Notes under the pieces: model-generated
What the model was told of the DNA's origin: nothing
The model's database searches: none
The model's input: the letters and a program-made list of their open reading frames with translations, nothing else
Made by a program: the position numbers and the translations under genes
Assembly (NCBI RefSeq): GCF_044372965.1
Contig: NZ_JBILQX010000157.1
Coordinates: 1 to 8,324 of the forward strand
Origin: Elstera sp044372965
Lineage (GTDB): Bacteria > Pseudomonadota > Alphaproteobacteria > Elsterales > Elsteraceae
Direction: 5' to 3'
Length of the DNA stretch: 8,324 bases
Part shown: positions 1 to 6,429 of the stretch, piece by piece
Position numbering within the stretch: the stretch's first letter is position 1
How the letters are laid out: every line of letters starts with the position of its first letter

Positions 1-1699
1 CAAAAGATCCGTTAGCCCAAAGAGCGGCAAGAAGCGGTCGTGTCGCAAAATGGCGCGCTGGCCGTTGACGTATTGAATGGCATCGCGCGGCACGGTGGCG
101 GCTTCCACCACCATGCGTTCGGGGAAGGCCACCGTTTGGACCGAGGTTTCGGCGAGCAGAACGGTCAGCATCGCCGCCGACAGCGGCATATCGAGCCGGA
201 AGATCGTGCCCTGGCCCAGCACCGTGCGCACATCGATGCGCCCGCCGAGGCGGGAGATATTGATCAGCGCCACATCCATGCCAACGCCGCGCCCGGAGGT
301 TTCGCTCACCTTATCGGCGGTGGAGAAGCCGGGGGCGAAGATGAAGCGGTTGATTTGATCAACCGAGAGTTTGCTGCTGTCGGCATCGGTGGCAAGCCCT
401 TGGGCGACCGCCCGTTGCTGCACGCGCTCGGTATCGATCCCCCGGCCATCGTCGCGGATTTCGATGACGATGCGATTGCCGTGCTGTTCGGCGCTCAGGC
501 GAATATGCGCCAGCGGCGGCTTATTGACGGCCACCCGCTCGGTCGGGGTTTCGATCCTGTGATCGACCGTGTTGCGCAGCGTATGCGTCAGCGGATCGGC
601 CAGCAACTCGGTCATCCCCTTATCGACCTTGATGCCATCGGCGCGGGCTTCGAAGCGGATTTGCTTGCTTTGCTCTTTGGCAACCTCGCGCACCATGCGC
701 GGGAACCGGTTTAAGACGATATCGAGCGGAATAACGCGCAGCCCCAGGGTTGCCTCGTGAATGAGGCTCACCAGCCGATGTACTTCGGCTTCCACCTGGG
801 AAAGATCATTCTGCTGGGGCTGCAAGATTTCGATTGCGGGCAGGATCGTTGGTTTTTCAGCGTGTTCGCGGCGCGCGGGGGCGACCAGGGCGTTTCGACC
901 TTATTATCCACGAGCGCGCGGGCTTCGACGAAGGCAAGCTCCGGGTGGCCCGTCAAAATCGCGGCTTGCAGGGGCGCCGGGTTCTCGCGACTAACAAGCA
1001 GCAGGGCGGCGGCGTCAACGCCGCTTTGGCTGAGGGCGCGCGCCGAGGGTGCCGCCGTGCGCTGGGCGAGCCAGGTTAGAAACGCGCCGCGCTCCGAAGC
1101 TGCGGGCAGGGCAACCGTCACCGCGATAATCTGCCGGTCGCCGCCTGCGAGCATTTCGGTGAAGGGCGTCAACGCATCGTGTGAAAGATCGCACAGTTGG
1201 GCGGGGGCAATGACGGCGGTAAAAGGTTCAAGATTAGCGGTATCGACGGTGGGGGCGAGCGCCCGCAGCCGGGCTTCAAGGCCGTGGAACGCCACTTTCT
1301 CGGTCGCGACCAAGAGCATGTCGAGATCGGATCCCGCAAGCCGCTCGCGCCCGCCAAAACCGCCAGCCCCGGCAAGCAATCCGCCAGCATTTCGGCGAAA
1401 TGGCGCAGGTTTTCAGCATCGGGATGCAGCGCGCCTTCGGGCACTTCGGGGGCACTCGCGTGCAGGTTTTCCCCATTTGCCCCAGGATTCAGCGCCGCTT
1501 CGAGGGCGTGCAGCAAGGCTTGCGGCGCGGGTTCGTCCAAACCGCTGACGATGCCGCGTTCGCGTAAAAGCCGGATACCATCGAGGCTTTCGATCAGCAG
1601 ATCGCGGATGGCGGGGGTGAAACCCTGCCGTTCGCTGCGCACGTCCGCCAACAAGCTTTCGGCGTGGTGGGCCAAGGCTTCGAGCCCCCACGGGCTCAA
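1..1699 (-). pseudogene. cheA: CheA-like chemotaxis histidine kinase, decayed and cut by the left edge
   Basis: CheA autophosphorylates on an N-terminal Hpt histidine and passes phosphate to CheY and CheB in the chemoreceptor array. Here the coding signal lies in three minus-strand frames. Fragment A (TTG at 1699 to about 1350) starts inside the Hpt domain at SPWGLEALAHHAESLL; the preceding helix with the H-T-x-K-G histidine is absent, and an in-frame TAG sits at 1703-1705. Fragment B (about 1380-870) matches no domain I recognise. Fragment C (about 900 to 1) has the end of the dimerisation helices (LGLRVIPL, FPRMVREVA), the N box LRNTVDH, the G1 box DDGRG (439-453), the G2 box GRGVGMD (274-294) and the start of the CheW-like P5 domain. 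Both frame changes look like loss of one base. Fragment B stops in a GTGA overlap near 768-771, but a natural restart there would remove helix sequence. The alternatives are sequencing errors or a strongly divergent split kinase. The family is certain; the pseudogene status is probable. Confidence 0.8.
1682..1697. repeat. Short inverted repeat at the truncated 5' end of the cheA remnant
   Basis: GAGCCC and GGGCTC form a perfect 6-bp stem around a 4-nt loop (CCAC on the plus strand). It lies next to the point where recognisable Hpt sequence begins. No T-run follows on either strand, so it is not a convincing terminator. Its position at the deletion edge may or may not be meaningful. Confidence 0.4.
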
Positions 1700-1751
1700 A
1701 GCCTATGAGAACGAGCCTCGGGTATCCTCACTCTAACGCGATACCAAAGGG

Positions 1752-2417
1752 TTACAGGGGCGGTAGCAGCCGGTCGAGCGAAACCACACTCATAAGGCGA
1801 TCTTGGATATGAAGAATTTGTAAAATCGGCAGATTATGGGCGTCTTCCGCCGGGCTAATATGGCTTTCGGGCACGGTTTCGATGGGCAAAACCTGGTGAA
1901 CGATCACCCCGGCAATGCCGCCTTCCACCATCGCGAGCAGGCAGGGCGGGTTCGGCTCCAACAGGATCGGTTCGCCCCCAATGCTCAAGATTTGCCGCAG
2001 ATCGATGACCGGCACGACATTATCGCCCACGTCGGCGAGACCGTGAAAGCCGGTGCCCCGGTCCGGGATTGGCGTTACCTCGATGGAGGCTTCCAGGCGC
2101 TGAATCCGGTCGAGCGGCACGGCCAGAAATTCCCGGCCAATCCGCAGGGTAAGATATTGGTGAAATTCCATCGGCTTCACAGGGGCGGCGAGGCTGATTT
2201 GCGGCACAATCTGGCCCATCGCCAGAACCAGCCCTTCGAAGGGCGGCGGGCTGAAGGGCAACGGGGTGACAAAAGTGCTTTCCGTAACGCCGATCACCCG
2301 GTCCAACGGAATAGCGAAACGCTGGCCCACCACTGCAACGGAGAGGTACCGAACGAAGCCCTAAACGGCGACCAGACTTTTGCGCTCCGCTTCGCCGCCC
2401 TCGGCATTTGCTGCCAT
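1752..2417 (-). pseudogene. cheW: CheW-like chemotaxis coupling protein with in-frame amber codon
   Basis: CheW links CheA to chemoreceptors. Reading from ATG at 2417 gives MAANAEGGEAERKSLVAV, then TAG (2361-2363), then in the same frame GFVRYLSVAVVGQRFAIPLD, a typical first CheW strand. The stop therefore appears to interrupt one gene. Downstream there is a half-length CheW-like unit (about 60 residues, ending near VPQISLAA) followed by a complete CheW domain of about 139 residues, from MEFHQYLTLRIG (ATG at 2171) through FHGLADVGDNVVPVIDL to VVSLDRLLPPL. The stop is TAA at 1752-1754, about 50 nt before the cheA remnant, so the two were probably one operon. A shorter product could start at GTG 2333 or ATG 2171, but neither has a good ribosome binding site, and GTG 2333 would cut the first strand. 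A single CheW domain made from 2171 would be of normal CheW length, so residual function cannot be excluded. Confidence 0.72.
2361..2363 (-). other. Probable nonsense codon (TAG) in the cheW-like gene
   Basis: TAG lies between SLVAV and GFVRYLSVAV in a frame that is open from ATG 2417 to TAA 1752 except here. One base change from CAG (Gln) would produce it. The CheW-like sequence begins immediately after it, so the stop precedes all of the recognisable domain. Confidence 0.6.
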
Positions 2418-2453
2418 TGCCTGCAAACCGTCCCGCTGGTCCGATAGTGGGTA

Positions 2454-2482
2454 AGTATCGGGGTGTAACCCTTAAACATCAA
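2454..2482 (-). promoter_or_regulatory. Candidate sigma70-type promoter for the cheW-cheA locus
   Basis: On the minus strand TTGATG (2482-2477) and GATACT (2459-2454) are separated by 17 nt; each matches 4 of 6 consensus bases. Transcription would start near 2447, leaving about 30 nt before ATG 2417. This fits the longer cheW start rather than the internal GTG. It is a pattern match by eye only. Confidence 0.35.
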
Positions 2483-2586
2483 TGGTTTTCATCGAATGCA
2501 CTTAAAAGATGTGCCTGCTTCGAGCGCCTGCGCAGGGAGTGGATTGCGAGCACAGGAGTGCGTTTTGCAGGATCACGTCATGCCGA

Positions 2587-2616
2587 TTGCTCAGCGTGTT
2601 AAGACTTTCTTATGCT
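2587..2616 (+). promoter_or_regulatory. Candidate sigma70-type promoter for the glycosyltransferase operon
   Basis: TTGCTC (2587-2592) and TATGCT (2611-2616) are separated by 18 nt on the plus strand, just upstream of the ribosome binding site and ATG 2641. The leader would be short, about 20 nt. The -10 is fair and the -35 weak; the assignment is tentative. Confidence 0.3.
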
Positions 2617-2631
2617 GGCTCCCCCAATGGT

Positions 2632-2636
2632 GAAGG
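2632..2636 (+). promoter_or_regulatory. Ribosome binding site fixing the glycosyltransferase start
   Basis: GAAGG lies 4 nt before ATG 2641. It favours this start over the in-frame ATG at 2509, which has no such site and would add a cysteine-rich stretch unlike the rest of the protein. Confidence 0.55.
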
Positions 2637-2640
2637 TGCA

Positions 2641-4734
2641 ATGAAGGCGACTGGCCCCGCGATGAAAGATTTAACCGAGCAAGACCTCGCCCCGGCCTGG
2701 CAAGGCTTGGGTGTCGCCCTGGCCGGTCTGGTGTTAACCGAGACCGATCGGCATTTGCTCCGGGTCTTAGTCGACGGGCCACAGGCGGGGGATTCATTAT
2801 TGCCGTCGCTGCCAAGCTACGCCCTGCGAAAAGTCCTCGCCGCCCGCCCGACCGAGGTTGCAGCGCGTTTATCGTTCTGGGCCAATCACGCCAATCCGGC
2901 GGTGGGCGACGCGCTGCTGACCGTTGCGGTGGCGGTCGCGCCCGATGACCCCGAGGCGCGGTTGGGGCTGGCGTGGCGGTGTTTCGACCGGGGGGCGCTC
3001 CCGGATGCCTTGCGTCATGCTGCCCACGCTTACCAAATCGCGCCGAAGGTTGCGGCGGCGGCTTACGGTTTCTTCTTACTGGAGACGGGCGATTTGCCGG
3101 GGGCTGACGCGGTGCTTCAGGCGGCATTGGCCGTGGCGCCCGACCATCCGCCGCTCCATTGGTATCGTGGCCTGCTGTTGCAGCGACAGGGGGATTTGTC
3201 CGGCACGGCGGTGGCATTGCGCGCGGCCTGCGCGCTCGACCCTAGCCTTCACGATGCGGCCTTCACCTTAGCTTGGGTGCTGCACGATTTGGGCGAACAG
3301 GCCGAGGCGGAGGTTTGGTGTGGGCGGGCGCTGGATGCGGAGGCAACCGGCGACAGGCAGATGCAGGCCGCTTGGTTTGCCCTCCGCCGCCGCGACTATG
3401 CGACCGCCGAGGCGCAGTATCGCGCGGCGGCAGAGAGTATTCCGCTCGCCGATCCCCGAAGCCTTCTGATTTATCGGCATTGGGCCGAGGCGCTTCAGTG
3501 CCTTGGCCGGGGGGAGGAAGCCCGGTCGTGCCTGACCAACGCGCTGCATGCCCACCCGGCGGCGGCCCCCCTTTGGTATCGCCTCGGCTGTATCGCCCAG
3601 GAGGCGGGGGATTGGCAGGCGGCAGACTATGCGCTGGGCCAAGCCCATCATTTCGTTCCCACCTGGGGCGACGCTTTTATTCGCCGCGCGCAGGTTCTGC
3701 ACGGGCGCGGCATGGCCGACGGGGTGGTGTGGTTGCTCGAACAGGGGTTGTTCCTTGCGCCCGAAACGGTCGGCGCGCGCGCGTTGCTAGCGGCGGCGTA
3801 TCGGGAGCAAGGAAAAACCAACGCCGATACAACCGATATCCCCGAAGCGTTTTCGCCCGTCCAAGACTCGCTGAAACCTGATCTGAGGGGTAAGGACCAA
3901 CGGCGCGCCGAAGCGGCCAAGGCCTTCGTCGCGTGGCTTCAAAGCGGGCTGCCCCTGCGCTTACCCGTCGCCGATCCAACAAAGACGCCCGATATTTCGG
4001 TTGTCATCGTGCTCTTCAATCAGGTCGGTTTGACGCTCGAAACCCTCACGGCCCTGTCAGCGCAGACCGGACCGAGCTTTGAAACGATTTTGGTCGATAA
4101 TGGGTCGATCGACGCAACCCCCGATCTCCTCGCCCGTGTGCAGGGCGCAAAAATCCTGCGCAATGCGGACAATAGGGGCTTTCTTTTAGCGGCGAACCAA
4201 GGCGCAGTGCGGGCGCGCGGGCGGCATATTCTATTTCTCAATAGCGATGCTTTCGTGCAGCCGGACGCGCTCGCGGCGGCACTGGCGCGGATTGACGGCG
4301 ACGGTAGCATAGGCGCGGTCGGCGGAAAGATAATCCTAACCGATGGCCGGTTGCAGGAAGCGGGGAATTGGGTCGACCGCAACGGCGCGGCCCAGGGCTA
4401 TGGCCGAGGGGATGATCCCGATGCGCCCGCCTATGGCTTTGTCCGCGAAGTCGATTATTGTTCCGGTGCGTTCCTGCTTGTGCGACAGCCCTTGTGGGCG
4501 ATGCTTGGCGGGTTCGATCCGATTTTCGCCCCGGCTTACTACGAGGATACGGATTTATGCCTGCGGGTTTGGCGGGCGGGCTTCCGTGTTGTCTACGAGC
4601 CCTCTGCGCGGGTGATCCATGTGGAGGGCGGAAGCGCCGCAACCGAGGCTGAACCGATCCGGCTTATGGAGAAAAATCGAAGCCTCTTTATAGATCGGCA
4701 TCCCGATGCGAGGGGACCCGATGCAAGCCTATGA
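2641..4734 (+). CDS. TPR-repeat family 2 glycosyltransferase
   Basis: Predicted 697-residue cytoplasmic or membrane-associated enzyme that transfers a sugar from a nucleotide-sugar donor to an acceptor, probably in surface polysaccharide or protein glycosylation. Residues about 87-415 are helical TPR-like repeats (for example GALPDALRHAAHAYQIAP and GDLPGADAVLQAALAVAPDH). Residues 451-690 are a GT-A fold domain: strand DISVVIVLFN at 451, ILVDNGS at 483-489, the DXD-equivalent NSD at 534-536, and the acceptor-side EDTD at 635-638 in YYEDTDLCLRVWRAGF, as in WbbL-like rhamnosyltransferases. No signal peptide or membrane segment is evident. ATG 2641 is chosen for its GAAGG site. The stop overlaps the next gene by 14 nt, so this is probably the first gene of a three-gene operon. 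Donor and acceptor cannot be told from sequence; rhamnose is only a family-level guess. The TPR part may bind a protein substrate or a partner enzyme. Confidence 0.9.
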   Translation: MKATGPAMKDLTEQDLAPAWQGLGVALAGLVLTETDRHLLRVLVDGPQAGDSLLPSLPSYALRKVLAARPTEVAARLSFWANHANPAVGDALLTVAVAVAPDDPEARLGLAWRCFDRGALPDALRHAAHAYQIAPKVAAAAYGFFLLETGDLPGADAVLQAALAVAPDHPPLHWYRGLLLQRQGDLSGTAVALRAACALDPSLHDAAFTLAWVLHDLGEQAEAEVWCGRALDAEATGDRQMQAAWFALRRRDYATAEAQYRAAAESIPLADPRSLLIYRHWAEALQCLGRGEEARSCLTNALHAHPAAAPLWYRLGCIAQEAGDWQAADYALGQAHHFVPTWGDAFIRRAQVLHGRGMADGVVWLLEQGLFLAPETVGARALLAAAYREQGKTNADTTDIPEAFSPVQDSLKPDLRGKDQRRAEAAKAFVAWLQSGLPLRLPVADPTKTPDISVVIVLFNQVGLTLETLTALSAQTGPSFETILVDNGSIDATPDLLARVQGAKILRNADNRGFLLAANQGAVRARGRHILFLNSDAFVQPDALAAALARIDGDGSIGAVGGKIILTDGRLQEAGNWVDRNGAAQGYGRGDDPDAPAYGFVREVDYCSGAFLLVRQPLWAMLGGFDPIFAPAYYEDTDLCLRVWRAGFRVVYEPSARVIHVEGGSAATEAEPIRLMEKNRSLFIDRHPDARGPDASL
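4710..4715 (+). promoter_or_regulatory. Ribosome binding site fixing the first methyltransferase start
   Basis: GAGGGG lies 5 nt before ATG 4721 and inside the end of the glycosyltransferase gene. It favours ATG 4721 over the in-frame ATG 4706, which lies upstream of this site. Confidence 0.6.
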
Positions 4735-5566
4735 AGCCCAAATGCTTGAGCGCGGTCAGCGGTTGATTGCTGCCGGGGATAGTCGGGGGGCGGAAGCCGT
4801 GTTTCTGGAGGCGCTGGGCCACGAACCAAACCTTCCCCATATTCACCTAGCTCTGGCCAATTTGCGCCTGCCGGGGCCGGATTACCCTTTTTGGTTGGCA
4901 TGGTTGCACGATCAGCTTAATCCCAAGCTCTATTTGGAAATTGGCGTTGAGGCGGGGGATTCACTCGTGTTGGCTCAGCCGCCGACCCGCGCGATTGGGA
5001 TCGATCCGGCGCCTGCGGGCGACCCGCGCGCGCGGTGCCCGGCCCCTACCCAGATCTTTCCGCTAACCAGTGCCGCGTTTCTGGCAAACCCGCCCCCAGA
5101 GAGCGGCCTTAGGGAGACGGGGTTCGATCTCGCCTTTATCGATGGCGATCATAGCTTCGGTGCGGTTTTGGCGGATTTCATCGCCTTAGAGCGGTTTGCC
5201 GCCCCCGGCGCGGTCATCGGCTTGCACGATATGCTGCCGCTCACCCCCGCCGCTGCTGCGCCTCAGCAGAAAACGGCCTTCTATACGGGCGACGGTTGGA
5301 AAATTATTCTGTGTTTGCGCGTTTTGCGTCCAGACCTACGCGTCTATACGATTCCGACCGCGCCGACCGGCTTAACCCTGGTGACGGGGCTCAACCCGCA
5401 GTCGACACTATTAGCTGAGCGGCAGGTAGACATTCTAGCAGCCTACCGCATGCTTCCGCCCGACCGGGCGATTGACGATCCGCGCGGCTATTTGGGCGTC
5501 GGCGTCAATGATCCTGCGGCGGTGGCGGCGTGGTTGGCGGCAGCGCGGCAAGAGGGCAACCGATGA
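4721..5566 (+). CDS. Class I SAM-dependent methyltransferase (Methyltransf_24-like) with TPR-like N-terminus
   Basis: Predicted 281-residue cytoplasmic methyltransferase. Residues 1-50 form one TPR-like helical hairpin (GDSRGAEAVFLEALGHEPN). The Rossmann-type domain follows: SAM-binding motif I YLEIGVEAGDSL at 71-82, the acidic strand end GIDPAP near 93-98, FDLAFIDGDHSFG at 135-147 and GLHDML at 167-172. The IDGDH and LHD pair is typical of the Methyltransf_24 group, whose members often sit in glycan and secondary-metabolite clusters. It overlaps the glycosyltransferase gene by 14 nt and the next gene by 4 nt (ATGA), so the three are probably translated together. A sugar or glycan-linked substrate is inferred from this context; the sequence does not show it. 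The C-terminal 80 residues are less typical. Confidence 0.82.
   Translation: MQAYEAQMLERGQRLIAAGDSRGAEAVFLEALGHEPNLPHIHLALANLRLPGPDYPFWLAWLHDQLNPKLYLEIGVEAGDSLVLAQPPTRAIGIDPAPAGDPRARCPAPTQIFPLTSAAFLANPPPESGLRETGFDLAFIDGDHSFGAVLADFIALERFAAPGAVIGLHDMLPLTPAAAAPQQKTAFYTGDGWKIILCLRVLRPDLRVYTIPTAPTGLTLVTGLNPQSTLLAERQVDILAAYRMLPPDRAIDDPRGYLGVGVNDPAAVAAWLAAARQEGNR
5551..5556 (+). promoter_or_regulatory. Ribosome binding site fixing the TylF-like start
   Basis: AGAGGG lies 6 nt before ATG 5563, inside the end of the preceding gene. It favours this start over the in-frame GTG-type start at 5530. The ATG overlaps the previous TGA as ATGA. Confidence 0.6.
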
Positions 5567-6429
5567 GCCTAGCCCTGACTGAGCGTTACCTAGACGTATT
5601 GAAAAAATCCCTCCTGAACGAGCTTTACCCGGAGCTTGAGGGCATTCTCCACTATATCTTTCTCTGTCAGCAGGCGGGAAAGCCGATGGAGGGGGCTGTA
5701 ATCCGCGATATTGCCCGCCTACGCCCCGATATTATGGCGCATCTCCAGGCCGTGCGCCACGAGGGGAATTTGGTGCTCTGGCCGGTCGAGGGGGCAGCGG
5801 CGCTCTATGATCCGCACCACATCAGCCAGCATACCCATACGATGATCGGGCGCTTGCGGCTTGATCATCTGCATCGATGTTTGGACGTGATCCGCCAGAA
5901 CAATATCCCCGGCGATGTCATCGAAACCGGGGTTTGGCGGGGCGGGGCGACCGTGTTTATGCGCGGCTATTGGGCGGCGCACGGAGTTTCGGATAGGACC
6001 GTTTGGGTGGCCGATTCTTTCGCCGGGGTGCCCGAGCCCAGCGTTGCCGAGGATATAGACTATGATTTGAGCGCGGCGAAGGAGCCAGCGCTCGCCATCG
6101 ATCAGGCGCGCGTCGAAGCCCTGTTCGCGCGCTACGATCTGCTCGACGATCAGGTGAAGTTTCTTCCCGGTTGGTTCCGCGAAACGCTGCCCGCGGCCCC
6201 GATTGACCGCCTCGCCCTCATTCGGCTTGACGGCGACCTCTATGAATCCACCTTCGATGCGCTCGATGCGCTCTATGACCGGCTGGTGTCGGGCGGCTTT
6301 CTGGTGGTCGATGATTACGGTGCGCTACCGCCATGCCGCCGGGCTATTGAGGATTTCCGCGCCCAACGCGGCATTACCGCGCCGATGGAAAGTATCGATT
6401 GGACCGGCGTCGCGTGGCGGAAGCCCTAA
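5563..6429 (+). CDS. TylF/MycF-family sugar O-methyltransferase
   Basis: Predicted 288-residue SAM-dependent O-methyltransferase of the TylF family (PF05711), whose studied members methylate sugar hydroxyls such as those of macrocin and mycinamicin in a metal-dependent way. The family N-terminus ERYLDVLKKSLLNELYPE starts at residue 7. The core follows: HTMIGRLRLDHLHRCLD, DVIETGVWRGGATVFM from 118 (SAM site), DRTVWVADSFAGVPEP, then RLDGDLYES with D223 and VVDDYG with D250 and D251, the expected metal-ligand acidic residues. The end SIDWTGVAWRK is also family-typical. About 60 residues between the N-terminal helix and HTMIG look longer than usual. No macrolide genes are near, so the substrate is more likely a deoxysugar or glycan built by the upstream glycosyltransferase. 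Its stop overlaps the convergent gene by 4 nt. Confidence 0.9.
   Translation: MSLALTERYLDVLKKSLLNELYPELEGILHYIFLCQQAGKPMEGAVIRDIARLRPDIMAHLQAVRHEGNLVLWPVEGAAALYDPHHISQHTHTMIGRLRLDHLHRCLDVIRQNNIPGDVIETGVWRGGATVFMRGYWAAHGVSDRTVWVADSFAGVPEPSVAEDIDYDLSAAKEPALAIDQARVEALFARYDLLDDQVKFLPGWFRETLPAAPIDRLALIRLDGDLYESTFDALDALYDRLVSGGFLVVDDYGALPPCRRAIEDFRAQRGITAPMESIDWTGVAWRKP

Noticed and set aside
40..714. 224-residue plus-strand open frame
   Set aside because: It is antisense to the clearly CheA-like ATPase and P5 sequence on the minus strand, and its His/Gly/Arg-rich translation has no recognisable domain.
860..905. Programmed -1 frameshifting as the explanation of the cheA frame changes
   Set aside because: No canonical slippery heptamer with a downstream stem is evident at either site, and the gene also lacks its N-terminal helix, so decay or sequence error is simpler.
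757..1548. 263-residue plus-strand open frame
   Set aside because: Low-complexity Ala/Arg/Ser-rich translation, antisense to the cheA fragments, with no family motif.
1682..1697. Hairpin considered as a rho-independent terminator between cheW and cheA
   Set aside because: No T-run follows on either strand and the stem is only 6 bp.
1836..2447. 203-residue plus-strand open frame
   Set aside because: Antisense to the CheW domains; no protein-like motif.
2294..2482. 62-residue minus-strand open frame upstream of cheW
   Set aside because: It is in another frame from the CheW sequence, overlaps its 5' end, and would start at the candidate promoter.
2527..2536. Perfect 10-bp palindrome CCTGCGCAGG in the divergent intergenic region, considered as an operator
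   Set aside because: Such short GC-rich palindromes are common in DNA of this composition, there is no second copy nearby, and it matches no operator I know.
2509..2640. Upstream extension of the glycosyltransferase to ATG 2509
   Set aside because: No ribosome binding site, composition unlike the protein, and the candidate promoter and GAAGG site both point to ATG 2641.
2591..3217. 208-residue minus-strand open frame
   Set aside because: Pro/Arg-rich antisense shadow of the TPR region of the glycosyltransferase.
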